Shown here: piece after piece, positions 24,290 through 34,717 of the stretch
Position numbering within the stretch: position 1 is the first letter of the stretch
Layout of the letters: every line of letters starts with the position of its first letter
NCBI RefSeq assembly: GCF_024158145.1
Contig: NZ_JAMYXM010000001.1
Span: 310,001-374,000 of the forward strand
Length of the DNA: 64,000 bases
From: Notoacmeibacter sp. MSK16QG-6
Lineage (GTDB): Bacteria > Pseudomonadota > Alphaproteobacteria > Rhizobiales > Rhizobiaceae
Direction: 5' to 3'
Notes under the pieces: model-generated
What the model saw: the letters and a program-made list of their open reading frames with translations, nothing else
What the model was told of the DNA's origin: nothing
Database searches by the model: none
Translations under genes and position numbers: made by a program

Positions 24290-26920
24290 ATGAGAAGCGA
24301 AGTCGGCACAACGATCAGACTGTCGGAATATGCGCCGCCATCCTATCTCGTGTCCGCGGTTTCGCTGACATTTCGGCTTTATCCCCGCCGGACGATTGTG
24401 AAAGCCGCTCTTAGCGTTCAACTCAATCTCGGCACTGTCCCAGGTACCGAACTGGTCTTCGATGGCGACGGGATCGAGCTTCTGAGCCTGACGCTGAACG
24501 GCTTGCCGGTGGACGCCACCACGACACCGGAGGAGTTGCGGATCGCCGGTGTCCCGCATGAGCCGTTCACACTCGAGATCGAGACCGCCATCGACCCGGA
24601 AGCCAATCTGGCGCTGTCGGGACTTTATCGCTCAAATGGAGTTTATTGCACGCAATGCGAAGCGGAAGGCTTTCGGCGAATCACCTATTTCCCCGACCGA
24701 CCTGACGTTCTGAGTGTCTATACTGTGCGGATCGAAGCACTGAGCTCGGAGGCGCCGGTTCTGCTATCGAATGGCAATCCGGGTGAAGCGGGCGAACTTC
24801 CCGATGGCTGGCATTTCGCCGAATGGCACGATCCCTGGCCCAAACCCTCCTATCTGTTCGCGCTCGTCGCCGGCGACATTGTCGGCGCATTCGATCGCTT
24901 CACCACCATGAGCGGGCGCGAGGTCGAACTCGGGGTCTATGTCGAACGTGGAAAGGAAAGCCGAACGGGCTGGGCCATCGAAAGCCTTAAACGCTCAATG
25001 AAATGGGACGAAGAGGTCTTTGGACGCGAATACGATCTGGACGTCTTCAACATTGTCGCCGTCTCCGACTTCAATATGGGCGCGATGGAGAACAAGGGCC
25101 TCAACATCTTCAACGACAAATACATTCTGGCCGATTTCCGAACCGCGACGGACACCGACTACGCCAATATCGAGACCATCATCGCGCACGAATATTTCCA
25201 CAACTGGACAGGCAATCGCATCACCTGCCGCGACTGGTTTCAGCTTTGCCTGAAAGAAGGTTTGACGGTTTATCGCGACCATGAATTTTCGGCGGATATG
25301 CGCAGCCGGGCGGTCCGGCGCATTGCGGAAGTCCGCACTCTGAAATCGGCGCAATTCCCTGAAGACGGAGGGCCGCTGGCTCATCCCGTGCGGCCGACCG
25401 CCTATCGTGAAATCAACAATTTCTACACGGCGACCGTTTACGAAAAAGGCTCCGAGGTCATTCGCATGCTCCGCATGGTGATCGGCGATAGCGCCTTTCG
25501 CGTCGGGATGGACCGTTACTTTGGCCGGCACGATGGCGACGCAGCCACCATCGAAGATTTTCTCGCCTGTTTCGAGGAAGCTTCAGGCCGCTCCCTTGCT
25601 CAGTTCGCCCTCTGGTATCATCAGGCGGGGACGCCTCAAATTACGGCGGAAACTCAATACGACAAGGACAATGAGCGCCTGGTTCTGACGCTCGACCAGT
25701 TCGTGCCGCCAACGCCCGATCAAACCGATAAGAAGCCGATGCATATTCCCATCGCCTTCGCTCTCTTTCGGCCCGATGGCGCTCACTTTTCCGTCTCTAA
25801 ACAGAGCGACCTCGTGCAGGACGGCATCATCCATCTGACGGAACAGCGTAGCGAGGTCGTCTTCGATGGGATCGACGAACAGCCTGTCGTCTCCTTGCTG
25901 CGCGGCTTCTCGGCACCCGTTACGCTGGATATCGGGCAGCCGGAAGCGGATCGAATTTTTCTGGCCCGGCATGAAGACGATCTCTACACGCGCTGGCAGG
26001 CGCTGGACCGGCTGGCAACAGATACGATACTGGCGTCCTATCGCCAGTCGGGCGGCAGGGAACTGGCCGGTTCAGCCGACGCCCTCATCGCCCTTTATGG
26101 CGAAGTGGCGTGCGATGAGGGGCAGGACGCTGCGTGGCGCGCTCTGACATTGACGCTGCCCGGCGAGGCTACCCTTGGGCGGGAGGCGGGGCTGAACGTC
26201 GACCCGGACGCCATTCACGATGCGCGTGAGGCGCTATTGTCCGCCATCGCTGAGAGCCATGCGAGCGATTTTGCCGAAATTTACGGCGCGCTCGGGACCA
26301 ATGAGCCTTATTCGCCCGATGCCCTGTCGGCTGGTCGGCGCGCCCTCAAACTCGTCCTTCTGGACTATCTGACGGTTGCCGAAGGAGGCGCCGCCCGCGG
26401 AAAAGACCTATTCGACCGAGCCGACAATATGACGGAAGAGGCCGGCGCACTGGAAAATCTTATCCTGCGCAGGCCGCAGAGCACAGAAGCCAAAGCCGCG
26501 CGCGCCGCGTTCGAGGCGCGTCATGGAGACGATCCTCTGGTTATGGACAAGCTGCTCGGCATGATCGCGCGCGTGCCGGGAGGTGATGCCCCGACGAGAA
26601 TCCTCGAGGCGATGGAGCATCCCAACTATGTGGAGACCAATCCGAACCGGGTGCGCGCCCTTATCGCCAGCTTTGCCGGCGCCAACCCCTCTGGTTTCCA
26701 TCGCCCCGACGGCTCGGGCTACCGTATTCTGGCCGATGTCATTGCCCGTGTCGCGCCTCAAAACCCGCAATTGGGCGCGCGTTTGGCCACACATTTTCGC
26801 TCCTGGAAAGGTTTGGAGACAACGAGACGCGCAGCAGCATATGAAGTGCTTCAAAGCCTACGGAATAAACCGGACCTTCCACTGGATGTCCGTGACATTA
26901 TAGACCGAACACTTTCGTAG
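24290..26920 (+). CDS. pepN: PepN, aminopeptidase N (M1 family)
   Basis: An 876-residue cytosolic zinc aminopeptidase that trims N-terminal residues from peptides. The substrate-anchoring GAMEN is at 264-268. The zinc site is HEYFH at 300-304, with the third ligand Glu323 in LKEGLTV. The conserved transition-state Tyr region (YTATVYEKGSEVIRM) follows. The C-terminal DUF3458 domains (Ig-like plus helical) complete the usual gammaproteobacterial-type PepN length. The first ATG is preferred. The gene stands alone, 165 bp downstream of the divergent hydroxylase gene and 169 bp before pleC. Confidence 0.95.
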   Translation: MRSEVGTTIRLSEYAPPSYLVSAVSLTFRLYPRRTIVKAALSVQLNLGTVPGTELVFDGDGIELLSLTLNGLPVDATTTPEELRIAGVPHEPFTLEIETAIDPEANLALSGLYRSNGVYCTQCEAEGFRRITYFPDRPDVLSVYTVRIEALSSEAPVLLSNGNPGEAGELPDGWHFAEWHDPWPKPSYLFALVAGDIVGAFDRFTTMSGREVELGVYVERGKESRTGWAIESLKRSMKWDEEVFGREYDLDVFNIVAVSDFNMGAMENKGLNIFNDKYILADFRTATDTDYANIETIIAHEYFHNWTGNRITCRDWFQLCLKEGLTVYRDHEFSADMRSRAVRRIAEVRTLKSAQFPEDGGPLAHPVRPTAYREINNFYTATVYEKGSEVIRMLRMVIGDSAFRVGMDRYFGRHDGDAATIEDFLACFEEASGRSLAQFALWYHQAGTPQITAETQYDKDNERLVLTLDQFVPPTPDQTDKKPMHIPIAFALFRPDGAHFSVSKQSDLVQDGIIHLTEQRSEVVFDGIDEQPVVSLLRGFSAPVTLDIGQPEADRIFLARHEDDLYTRWQALDRLATDTILASYRQSGGRELAGSADALIALYGEVACDEGQDAAWRALTLTLPGEATLGREAGLNVDPDAIHDAREALLSAIAESHASDFAEIYGALGTNEPYSPDALSAGRRALKLVLLDYLTVAEGGAARGKDLFDRADNMTEEAGALENLILRRPQSTEAKAARAAFEARHGDDPLVMDKLLGMIARVPGGDAPTRILEAMEHPNYVETNPNRVRALIASFAGANPSGFHRPDGSGYRILADVIARVAPQNPQLGARLATHFRSWKGLETTRRAAAYEVLQSLRNKPDLPLDVRDIIDRTLS

Positions 26921-27006
26921 GCCGCTCTCTAATCTGCATGAACCCCTTTTGTTCTCAAATAGACTTCAACTCGGCAATAAAAACAGAATTTTTGCACTGG
27001 ACAGCT

Positions 27007-27036
27007 GAGTCGCCGGTGATTCTAATGGGGTGATTC
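27007..27036. promoter_or_regulatory. Cluster of three GANTC (CcrM) sites upstream of pleC
   Basis: GAGTC at 27007-27011 and GATTC at 27018-27022 and 27032-27036 lie within 30 bp, 54-83 bp before the pleC start. GANTC is the CcrM methylation target in this class, and clustered promoter sites often mark GcrA/CcrM-dependent cell-cycle genes. Confidence 0.45.
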
Positions 27037-27089
27037 GGCACTCAGGCGGAGCCGGATCGACGAGGGACTGAACGGCAAGGCGGAGCCGT

Positions 27090-29417
27090 ATGATGGCGAT
27101 GGCGGACGCGCTGCGCGCGACTGGCTTATGGGGATTCACGCCCCGCGGCGGGAAAGAAAAAACCGGGTCGCGAACGAGGGGCGATGCGAGGCTCTTCGCT
27201 ACCCCGCCGGACTATGACCGACTTCTTAAGTTGGAAGTCTTTTTCCGTCGCATCATTCCCGTACTCTGCATCGTTTTTCTGGCGATCGTCGCCTCGATAC
27301 GAGGCTATAACCTCTACGACCAGTACCAGAACCTGGAAGACAACGCGGGCACGACGCTGCGGCTATCGGCCGATTTGACGGCGCTGGACCTTCGGCGAGA
27401 TGGCCCCGACCGCGCGCTGGCCACCTACGAGACAGATGCCGCTTCCGCCATAGGAAATATCCTCTCCACACGCGGAGGGCGCGTTATCCATCTGGACGGC
27501 GATGCAAGGATCGTCTCCGGTCAGCCTTCGATCCCGGAATCGTTCGATGGCCGTCCCCTCGAAGACCTCGTTACTGGTGCACAACCGCTTCGGCTATTCG
27601 GCAAGAGCGCCGGCATTCAGCCCGTTACGTATCGTGGCCGCGATGCACTGGCAGCCCTATCCTTCATTGGCGACACACCTGCCGAGGGCTCAGTTCTGGC
27701 GCTCATCGAGCGCGATGTCCTCATGGCCAATTTCAAGCGGACGGTCTCGACCAACGCCACATTGTTCGTATGTACCGCCGGCCTGTTGCTGTTCATCCTC
27801 TACGCCTATTTCGGACAGGCCACCCGCGCCAAGGAAGCGGACCGTCTTTATGTGGAAACGCATCAGCGCGTCGACCTAGCCCTGAAGCGCGGGCGGTGCG
27901 GTCTGTGGGACTGGGATGTGGCGCGGGGCCTGATGTACTGGTCGCGCTCCATGTTCGAACTGCTCGGCTATGAAAGCGCTGATCGAATGCTCTCCTTCGG
28001 CGATGTGCAATCCATCATCCATCCGGCCGACATCGACCTTTTCGCGCTGGCTCAGCGCATTGTCGCCGGCGAAACGCGTCAGATCGACGAAATTTTCCGG
28101 ATGCGCCACGCCAAAGGCTACTGGATTCGGATGCGCGCCCGTGCGCAAGCGCTTCCCGGCTGCGAGGATGGCGGTGTCCACCTGATCGGTATCGCTGTCG
28201 ACAGCACCGAACAGCACGAGTTGGAAGAACTCCATGCCGAAACCGACCGTTATCTTCGCACGGCCATCGAAACCATTACAGAAAGCTTTGTGCTCTGGGA
28301 CGGTTCGGACCGCCTGGTCCTGAACAACACACGCTATCGCGACCACACCGGTCTGCCGGTCGATCTTCTAAAGGAAGGCACGCCCCGCGCCGAAATCGAG
28401 GCCGCCATGACGTCAGTCACGTCCCAAACCCGGAAGGCCGGCACGGGCGGCGCGATCAATTACGAACGCGAACTGGCCGATGGCCGCTGGGTGCAGGTCA
28501 ACGAAATGCGCACCGCCGATGGCGGAACGGTGTCAGTGGGCACCGACATCACCCAGCTCAAAACGCAGCAGGAACGGCTCGTCCGCTCCGAACACCGGCT
28601 AATGGCAACGATTGCCGAGTTGTCGCAGGCGCGGCGCGCTGAAGAGGAACGGTCCCGCGAGCTCACCGAATTGAACCAGCGCTATGTCGTCGAGAAAGAG
28701 CGCGCGGAGCAGGCCAACCAGGCCAAAAGCGAATTCCTCGCCAATATGAGCCACGAACTGCGTACGCCGCTGAATGCGATTATCGGCTTCTCCGAAATCA
28801 TGACGGCACGCATGTTCGGCCCGCTCGGATCGGATCGCTATGTCGAATATGCCGACGACATTCACCGCTCCGGTACGCACTTACTCAATGTCATCAACGA
28901 CATTCTGGATATGAGCAAGATCGAGGCTGGCCGCTTCGAACTCGAAAAAGAAAGCGTCGATCTCAGCCCGGTCATCGACGAGACCTACCAGATGATCGCC
29001 GTCCAGGCAGAGGGCAAATCGATTGGGATCGAATTACGCATCGCCGATGATATAACCGTCGAAGTCGACCGTCGCGCGGTTAAGCAGATCGTACTGAACC
29101 TGCTCAGCAACGCGGTGAAATTCACCGATGAAGGCGGGCGGATCGTTCTGCACGCAAGGCAGGTGGCGGATGAAGTGCTGTTGACGATCATCGATAATGG
29201 CTGCGGTATCGAACGGGAAGCGATGCGGCGTCTTGGAAGGCCATTCGAACAGGTACAGAACCAGTTCAGCAAGAGCCATATCGGCTCGGGACTTGGGCTT
29301 GCGATTTCGCGCTCCCTTGCCGAAATGCATGGCGGTTCACTGCGTATGTTATCGCGGCCAGGCATCGGCACCGCAGTCGGGGTCCGGTTGCCCGGACAGG
29401 CCAGGACGGTTCACTGA
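27090..29417 (+). CDS. pleC: PleC-like PAS-domain sensor histidine kinase
   Basis: A 775-residue membrane histidine kinase. The N-terminal membrane helix is at residues 53-70 and a periplasmic sensor region runs to about 225. A second helix ([17 protein letters not shown]) is followed by PAS domains at about 265-380 and 390-500, with a coiled coil before the HisKA box. The phospho-acceptor is H555 ([18 protein letters not shown]), and the HATPase domain has [15 protein letters not shown] and GSGLGLAIS. The dimerisation box is that of the PleC/DivJ/PdhS group, which acts on DivK to control CtrA. The gene order pepN-pleC with glnE, degP and cyc genes nearby matches Sinorhizobium pleC. Three GANTC sites lie upstream. 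Confidence 0.82.
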   Translation: MMAMADALRATGLWGFTPRGGKEKTGSRTRGDARLFATPPDYDRLLKLEVFFRRIIPVLCIVFLAIVASIRGYNLYDQYQNLEDNAGTTLRLSADLTALDLRRDGPDRALATYETDAASAIGNILSTRGGRVIHLDGDARIVSGQPSIPESFDGRPLEDLVTGAQPLRLFGKSAGIQPVTYRGRDALAALSFIGDTPAEGSVLALIERDVLMANFKRTVSTNATLFVCTAGLLLFILYAYFGQATRAKEADRLYVETHQRVDLALKRGRCGLWDWDVARGLMYWSRSMFELLGYESADRMLSFGDVQSIIHPADIDLFALAQRIVAGETRQIDEIFRMRHAKGYWIRMRARAQALPGCEDGGVHLIGIAVDSTEQHELEELHAETDRYLRTAIETITESFVLWDGSDRLVLNNTRYRDHTGLPVDLLKEGTPRAEIEAAMTSVTSQTRKAGTGGAINYERELADGRWVQVNEMRTADGGTVSVGTDITQLKTQQERLVRSEHRLMATIAELSQARRAEEERSRELTELNQRYVVEKERAEQANQAKSEFLANMSHELRTPLNAIIGFSEIMTARMFGPLGSDRYVEYADDIHRSGTHLLNVINDILDMSKIEAGRFELEKESVDLSPVIDETYQMIAVQAEGKSIGIELRIADDITVEVDRRAVKQIVLNLLSNAVKFTDEGGRIVLHARQVADEVLLTIIDNGCGIEREAMRRLGRPFEQVQNQFSKSHIGSGLGLAISRSLAEMHGGSLRMLSRPGIGTAVGVRLPGQARTVH

Positions 29418-29496
29418 GTTTCGAGCTGTTCTCTTAACCGCGCCTGTTTCCAGCCTGCGCGATGCATTTGCTCGAGGGTTTTCACTTTCGACAATA

Positions 29497-29520
29497 AGGC
29501 CCGCGCTTTCGCACGGGCCT
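29497..29520. terminator. Bidirectional terminator between pleC and the EF-hand gene
   Basis: A 10-bp stem (29497-29506 with 29511-29520) is interrupted by one mismatch, which is a G-U pair on the minus strand. It has a 4-nt loop (GAAA on the minus strand) and is flanked by TCTTCTTC on one side and TTATTGT on the other. It serves two convergent genes. Confidence 0.7.
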
Positions 29521-29544
29521 CTTCTTCATATCGTTCGGTGAAGC

Positions 29545-30144
29545 TTATTCTGCCGGCTTGGGCGCGGGCGGCTGCTCGGGCCGATCAGCCGGGCCGTTCT
29601 CGCCCATCGGCGGGCGCTTCATTTGTTCACCCCCTCGCATACCATGGTCTCCGCGACGGCCGCCGCGTTCACCGCGATGATGACCACGACGCGGCATCTC
29701 ACCGGCTTCGAGCTTGCCGTCATTGTCGCGATCGAGACGCGCGAAAAGGCGCTCACGGCTGGCATTCAACTCTTCAACGGTCAAAGTGCCATCATTGTCG
29801 GAGTCGAAACGGTTGATGATGCGTTCGGCACGCTGACGCATCCGCTCTTCCTGCCGCTTCTGAATGGCTGCGACCGCTTCTTCAACTGTGATGGTTCCGT
29901 CGCTGTCCCCATCCGCATTGGCAAGAGGGCCTTCCATCGCGGCGGCGAACTCCTCAAACGTCACACTGCCGTCGTCGTCGGTATCCGCAGCTTTGAAACG
30001 TTCTTCGAGGTTGGCGCGAGGGCCGCCGTCACGCATGCCGTGGCGTTTGCCGTGATAGCCGGATTCGGCCAGAGCGGGGCTTAGCGTCGTGGCGATAGTA
30101 GCGAGACCGATGAAGCCAGCGGCGAGTTTCAGTTTCTTCGACAT
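29545..30144 (-). CDS. Secreted EF-hand calcium-binding protein
   Basis: A 199-residue exported protein. The signal peptide (MSKKLKLAAGFIGLATIATTLSPALA) is followed by four EF-hand loops: DTDDDGSVTFEE, DGDSDGTITVEE, DSDNDGTLTVEE and DRDNDGKLEAGE. All keep the acidic positions 1, 3, 5 and 12. The tail is low complexity, rich in Gly/Arg/His then Pro (RGHHRGERGGRRGDHG-like). It probably buffers or senses periplasmic Ca2+. It starts 31 bp after glnE on the same strand, so it may be partly read from that transcript. Confidence 0.85.
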   Translation of the reverse strand: MSKKLKLAAGFIGLATIATTLSPALAESGYHGKRHGMRDGGPRANLEERFKAADTDDDGSVTFEEFAAAMEGPLANADGDSDGTITVEEAVAAIQKRQEERMRQRAERIINRFDSDNDGTLTVEELNASRERLFARLDRDNDGKLEAGEMPRRGHHRGERGGRRGDHGMRGGEQMKRPPMGENGPADRPEQPPAPKPAE

Positions 30145-30175
30145 TTCGTTTCTCCAGTCATTTCGTCCCCTTCCT

Positions 30176-33100
30176 TTATGACGGGGACGAAACGGAGCCT
30201 CCCGTCTCGTCCTCGCGGTGAATTCCCGTCAGGCGGTCGAAGATCATCCGCACCGCCGTCCGGGCCTCCTGCAGTTGCGAACCGAGGACCCCAAGGTCCG
30301 GAGCATCCGTCCGCCTGCAGAGCAGTTCGACGAACCCTTGCGGCGCCGTCTGCGGATCGAAGTCCCGGTCGAGACAAATCCGAAGGATCTGAAGAAGCAT
30401 CGTCATCAGATCATAGGCGCCGACGAGTGCGTCGCGTTCTGCATTGCTCACATAGGTGGGGGATAGCGCGGCGAGAATAGGGCGAGTGCCTACTATGGAG
30501 AAACTATAAGAATCCAACGATTTAGTAAGTTTGGCAATCTGAGCTATGAATTCGAGATCGATCAGGCCGCCAGAGGCCAGCTTCACGTCGAAAGGGCTTT
30601 GCGGCGGCTTGGCTTCACTGATGCGAAGCCGCATCCTGCCCGCTTCCTCGCGAACAGTGGACGGCTCGCCGACCCCGTCCAGACTGTGCTTTATGATCGC
30701 ATCGATCTCGTCAGCCATTCCATTATCGCCATAGACGACGCGTCCGCGTGACAATGCCATCTTTTCCCAAATGGCTGCGCCAGTCTGCTGGTAGGACCGA
30801 AAGGCCTTGAGAGACGTTGCGAGCGGCCCCTGATTGCCGGACGGACGCAGGCGCAGATCCATTTCGTACAATACGCCCTCCGCCGTCGGTGCAGAGACGG
30901 CGGCGACGAGACGCTGAGAAAGGCGGGTGAACCATGTTGGCGCGTCGAGGGGCCGCTGACCGTCTGACTGCGCCGCCCCTTCGGCGTGATCGTACAGAAA
31001 AATGATGTCGAGATCGGAGCCAGCGCTCATCTCATGGCTGCCAAGGCGGCCCATGCCGAGGATAGCCACGCGACCACCGGGCACCTCGCCGTGTTTTTCG
31101 ACGAACACATCGCGGACAGCATCGAGAGTACGGGCCATCAAAAGGTCGGCAAGCGTGGTGAAGCACTCACCGGCTTCGGTCGCATCGATCGCACCTGTCA
31201 GAAGGCGCGCCGAGATCATGAAGCGTTGCTCGACCGCGAATATCCGCAATCGGTCCAACCTATCTTCGTGATCGCGTGACTGCGCCAAGAAGGGATCGAG
31301 GCGCTCGGCAAGACTTTCGCGATTGGGCACGAGCGCCAGGCGGTCACGGTCGACCAGGCCATCGAACACATGTGGCCGCTTTGCAATGGTCGTCGCCATG
31401 CGCGGCGCGGTCGCCAGAATGGTGGTCAATAGCGACAAAATCTGCGGATTGCCTGAAAGAACGGAGAAGAGCGGCAATCCTGCCGGAAGTCCGGCCAGCA
31501 TTTCATCCAGATACATGAGGGTTTCATCGGGCCGTCCGCTCGCAGCGAGCGCACGAAACAGGTTGGGCTGGATCGTCGTCAGCATCTGACGGGCAGATGT
31601 CGCGCGGAGCGCGCGGTAGCGTCCCGTGTGCCAAGCGCGCACGATGCGCGAGATGTCAGCGGGTCGCTTGAAGCCGAGTTCGCTCAGACGCTCAAGCGTG
31701 CCCGGATCGTCCTGATCGCCGGTGAAAACAAGATGGTCTGCAAGGTCGCCTTCCTCATCGCTGTCCTCGGCAAAGAGCGCGGCGAAATGCGTATCGACCC
31801 TTCCGAGCGTCGCCAGAAAGCGCTCCGAAAAGCTTTCCCGGCTATCGAAACCGAGAAGGTGGACCACTCTCGCCAATTCTTCATCATCACGCGGCAGGCT
31901 GTGCGTTTGCTCGTCCGCGATCATCTGGATGGCGTGTTCGACATCGCGGAGAAACCAGTAATCCGCGATCAGTTCGTCGCGGATCTGTTCAGCGATCCAT
32001 CCATGCGAAGCCAATTCTCGAAGCATGGCGGTCGTGGAACGCCCGCGCAAATCTTCCACCCGCCCACCGGCGATCAATTGCTGGGTCTGGACAAAAAACT
32101 CGACTTCGCGGATGCCGCCCCGTCCCAACTTCACGTTATGGCCGGCAACGACAATCTCCGTGCCACCTTTGTGCGAGGCGATCTGGCGCTTGATGGCGCG
32201 GATATCGGCAATGGCCGCAAAATCGAGATAGCGGCGCCAAACGAACGGTCGCAACTCTTTTAGAAAAGCAAGTCCGGCATCGATATCGCCTGCCACGGCG
32301 CGCGCCTTGATCATCGCGGCGCGCTCCCAGTTCTGGCCGCGCGATTCATAATATTGCAGACCCGCTGCAACCGGGATCGCCAGCGGCGTGGCTCCCGGAT
32401 CGGGCCGAAGCCGCAGATCGGTGCGGAAGACATAGCCATCGGCCGTCCGGTCGGAAAGGAGGCGCACCATCCGCCTGACCTGCTTGACCACCGCTTCAGC
32501 CAGCCCCTCGCGTCGCGTCACGCCACGGGCTTCCGGCTCGAAGAAAATGATCAGATCGATATCCGATGAGAAATTGAGCTCGCGGCCGCCTAGCTTGCCC
32601 ATACCAAGAATGATGAGTCCGCTATCGGCTTCTGGTTTTTCTGGGTCCGCAGGAGACAGGAAACCCTGTCCCGCCAGATCGCGACACAGATAACGCGCCG
32701 TCACTTGCAAAACCGTCTCCGCCAGACGGGTCAGATGCTCAACCGAAACCTCCGCAGCGCCGCCCGCTGCGATGTCAGCTATTGCGATGGCGATATGGGC
32801 ATTCAGCTTGTGGCGGCGAAGCGCTGCGCCAAACGCTTTTTCGGTAAGCTCGTCATTATCGCCAAACGTCTCAATCGCAAGGATCTCTTCGGTTACCGTG
32901 GCATCCAGCCCATTTTCGAAGAGCCGAGCCGCGATCGCCGGACACCGAAGAAGCGCAGAGCGCAAAAAGGGCGACAGATCCATTACCCCACGAAAAAAGT
33001 CGCCAGCGGCATCATCGTCGGCAATCAGAGAGCAGAATTTCCTCAAATCGTCAGCGGTGGCCGCCTTCGACAGATCGTTCAGCCACTCGTCGGAACGCTT

Positions 33101-33184
33101 TTCGTCCAGCACTGGCGGAATGGATGACACAAAGAGCGAATCGATCTGCTGCCCTTGCGTCCCCTTGGTGTTCTGTCCCGCCAT
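30176..33184 (-). CDS. glnE: GlnE, glutamine synthetase adenylyltransferase/deadenylase
   Basis: A 1002-residue bifunctional regulator of glutamine synthetase. The N-terminal half is the adenylyl-removing domain with GKLGGRELNFSSDIDL at about residues 196-211. The C-terminal half is the adenylyl-transferring domain with GRLGSHEMSAGSDLDIIF. Each carries a G-G/S-x-D-x-D nucleotidyltransferase motif, and each is followed by a helical GlnD_UR_UTase-like domain. It adjusts nitrogen assimilation in response to PII. The length is normal for the family. It lies 58 bp after the histidine kinase gene on the same strand, suggesting co-transcription with the upstream two-component system, as in other rhizobia. 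Confidence 0.95.
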   Translation of the reverse strand: MAGQNTKGTQGQQIDSLFVSSIPPVLDEKRSDEWLNDLSKAATADDLRKFCSLIADDDAAGDFFRGVMDLSPFLRSALLRCPAIAARLFENGLDATVTEEILAIETFGDNDELTEKAFGAALRRHKLNAHIAIAIADIAAGGAAEVSVEHLTRLAETVLQVTARYLCRDLAGQGFLSPADPEKPEADSGLIILGMGKLGGRELNFSSDIDLIIFFEPEARGVTRREGLAEAVVKQVRRMVRLLSDRTADGYVFRTDLRLRPDPGATPLAIPVAAGLQYYESRGQNWERAAMIKARAVAGDIDAGLAFLKELRPFVWRRYLDFAAIADIRAIKRQIASHKGGTEIVVAGHNVKLGRGGIREVEFFVQTQQLIAGGRVEDLRGRSTTAMLRELASHGWIAEQIRDELIADYWFLRDVEHAIQMIADEQTHSLPRDDEELARVVHLLGFDSRESFSERFLATLGRVDTHFAALFAEDSDEEGDLADHLVFTGDQDDPGTLERLSELGFKRPADISRIVRAWHTGRYRALRATSARQMLTTIQPNLFRALAASGRPDETLMYLDEMLAGLPAGLPLFSVLSGNPQILSLLTTILATAPRMATTIAKRPHVFDGLVDRDRLALVPNRESLAERLDPFLAQSRDHEDRLDRLRIFAVEQRFMISARLLTGAIDATEAGECFTTLADLLMARTLDAVRDVFVEKHGEVPGGRVAILGMGRLGSHEMSAGSDLDIIFLYDHAEGAAQSDGQRPLDAPTWFTRLSQRLVAAVSAPTAEGVLYEMDLRLRPSGNQGPLATSLKAFRSYQQTGAAIWEKMALSRGRVVYGDNGMADEIDAIIKHSLDGVGEPSTVREEAGRMRLRISEAKPPQSPFDVKLASGGLIDLEFIAQIAKLTKSLDSYSFSIVGTRPILAALSPTYVSNAERDALVGAYDLMTMLLQILRICLDRDFDPQTAPQGFVELLCRRTDAPDLGVLGSQLQEARTAVRMIFDRLTGIHREDETGGSVSSPS

Positions 33185-33242
33185 ACCGATCCTCCCTCAA
33201 TCCAGCATAGCGCCCGGCGATAGAGACCTGAAGCGTCTGGGT

Positions 33243-34712
33243 CTAGCCGGATTTATTGACAGGTTTCTTCATCTCGGCCTGGATCGGCAGACACAACCGG
33301 GCAGCGAGGCCCGGAGCGTTATCCTCCAGAACCAGCCGACCCTCGTGAAACTGCGCCACCGCCTTGACGAGAGAAAGGCCCAATCCTGAGCCCGGTCGCG
33401 TGCGGCTTTCCTCCAGCCGCACAAAGCGTTCGGTCACGCGATTGCGTTCGGCGGCGGGGACGCCAGGCCCGTTATCGGCAACGGTCAGCACCGCCTTGCC
33501 TTCTTCCTTCTCAAGCCGGATGTCGATGGCGATAGGTCCTTCTTCAGGTACGCCATGGCGAAGCGCGTTCTCGACCAGATTGGCGATGGCCTGGCCGATC
33601 AGCTCACGATTGGCGCGAACCATCAAAGGTTCCTGGCCGACATCGCAACTCAGCGTCCCGCCAGCCTCGTCCGCCGCAGGTTCGTAAAGTTCGCAGACAT
33701 CGGCAGCGATTTCCGTCAGATTGACGGCCGTACGATCATCGATGGAATTACCCGCTTCCAGCCGGCTGATGCGCAAGATGGCAGCAAACGTGCGGATCAG
33801 TTGGTCGGATTCAGCAATGGTCTGCTCCAGCGCCAGACGGGTCGCTTCAGGATCGTCATGGTTTGCGAGGGCCGCCTCGGCGCGGTTGCGAATCCGCGTC
33901 AGCGGCGTCTTCAGATCATGCGCGATGTTGTCGGCGACATGTTTCAGCCCTTCATTCAGCTCGCCAATGCGGCCCAGCATGATGTTGATACCGCTGGAAA
34001 GCTGGTCAAACTCATCTCCCGCCGATGTGACCGGCAGCCGTTGCGATAGATCGCCAGCCATGATCCTGTCGGTGGCGACCGAGACCTTTTCGACCCGTCG
34101 CAACCCACGGCGTCCAACGAAGTACCAGATCAGGAGGGAGCCCAGTCCCATAATGGCGAGGGCCATGACGATGGCCTGACGCGTAATGTCGCGCAGTCGT
34201 TCCGGCTCTCCGAGATCGCGCCCGACCAGCATGGCCATACCGTTCGGCAGCATGAAGACCTGCGCCATGGCGTGATGGGCATCATCGCCTTCCAACAAGG
34301 CACGCAGATTGAGTTCGCCCGAGCGGATCGCCTGGCTGTCGCCGTAACGCAAATAAGCGAAGGGCTTCCTGGTCCAGCCTTCACGGTCCAGCAAATCGGG
34401 ATCGAGCGCCTCTACGTTTCCGGTCAGGATTCGGCCATCCTGTCCCGCCACCAGATAAAGATAGGCGCCAGGCTGACGTGACCGGCGATCGAGCGTCCGG
34501 ATAAGTCGCGGCAGACCGCCGCGCCGATAGACATCGGCGAGTTCGGCCACTTCCTCGTCGATGGTCGCGCGGGTCTGGCTCGCCATCATTCGCGCCGACA
34601 GGGCGGTCATGTAAAAGACCAGCACCATAGCGCAAGCCATGAAAAGCAGAACGAAGAGAGCCGAAAGCCGTGTCGCCGTCGATCGCAACATGGCGGGAAG
34701 GCGCACCGCCAT
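33243..34712 (-). CDS. Sensor histidine kinase with HAMP domain (partner of the adjacent regulator)
   Basis: A 489-residue EnvZ/QseC-class kinase. TM1 is at residues 16-37, a periplasmic loop of about 130 residues (with AYLYLVAGQDGRILTGN) follows, and TM2 is near 185-200 (ALAIMGLGSLLIWYF). The HAMP domain (VSVATDRIMAGDLSQRL) precedes the HisKA box NIAHDLKTPLTRIRNRAE and the HATPase motifs NLVENALRHG, DNGPGVP and GSGLGLSLVK. It starts 5 bp after the regulator gene and should phosphorylate that protein. The location next to degP and the cyc genes suggests envelope sensing; the stimulus is unknown. Confidence 0.88.
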   Translation of the reverse strand: MAVRLPAMLRSTATRLSALFVLLFMACAMVLVFYMTALSARMMASQTRATIDEEVAELADVYRRGGLPRLIRTLDRRSRQPGAYLYLVAGQDGRILTGNVEALDPDLLDREGWTRKPFAYLRYGDSQAIRSGELNLRALLEGDDAHHAMAQVFMLPNGMAMLVGRDLGEPERLRDITRQAIVMALAIMGLGSLLIWYFVGRRGLRRVEKVSVATDRIMAGDLSQRLPVTSAGDEFDQLSSGINIMLGRIGELNEGLKHVADNIAHDLKTPLTRIRNRAEAALANHDDPEATRLALEQTIAESDQLIRTFAAILRISRLEAGNSIDDRTAVNLTEIAADVCELYEPAADEAGGTLSCDVGQEPLMVRANRELIGQAIANLVENALRHGVPEEGPIAIDIRLEKEEGKAVLTVADNGPGVPAAERNRVTERFVRLEESRTRPGSGLGLSLVKAVAQFHEGRLVLEDNAPGLAARLCLPIQAEMKKPVNKSG

Positions 34713-34717
34713 GACGA

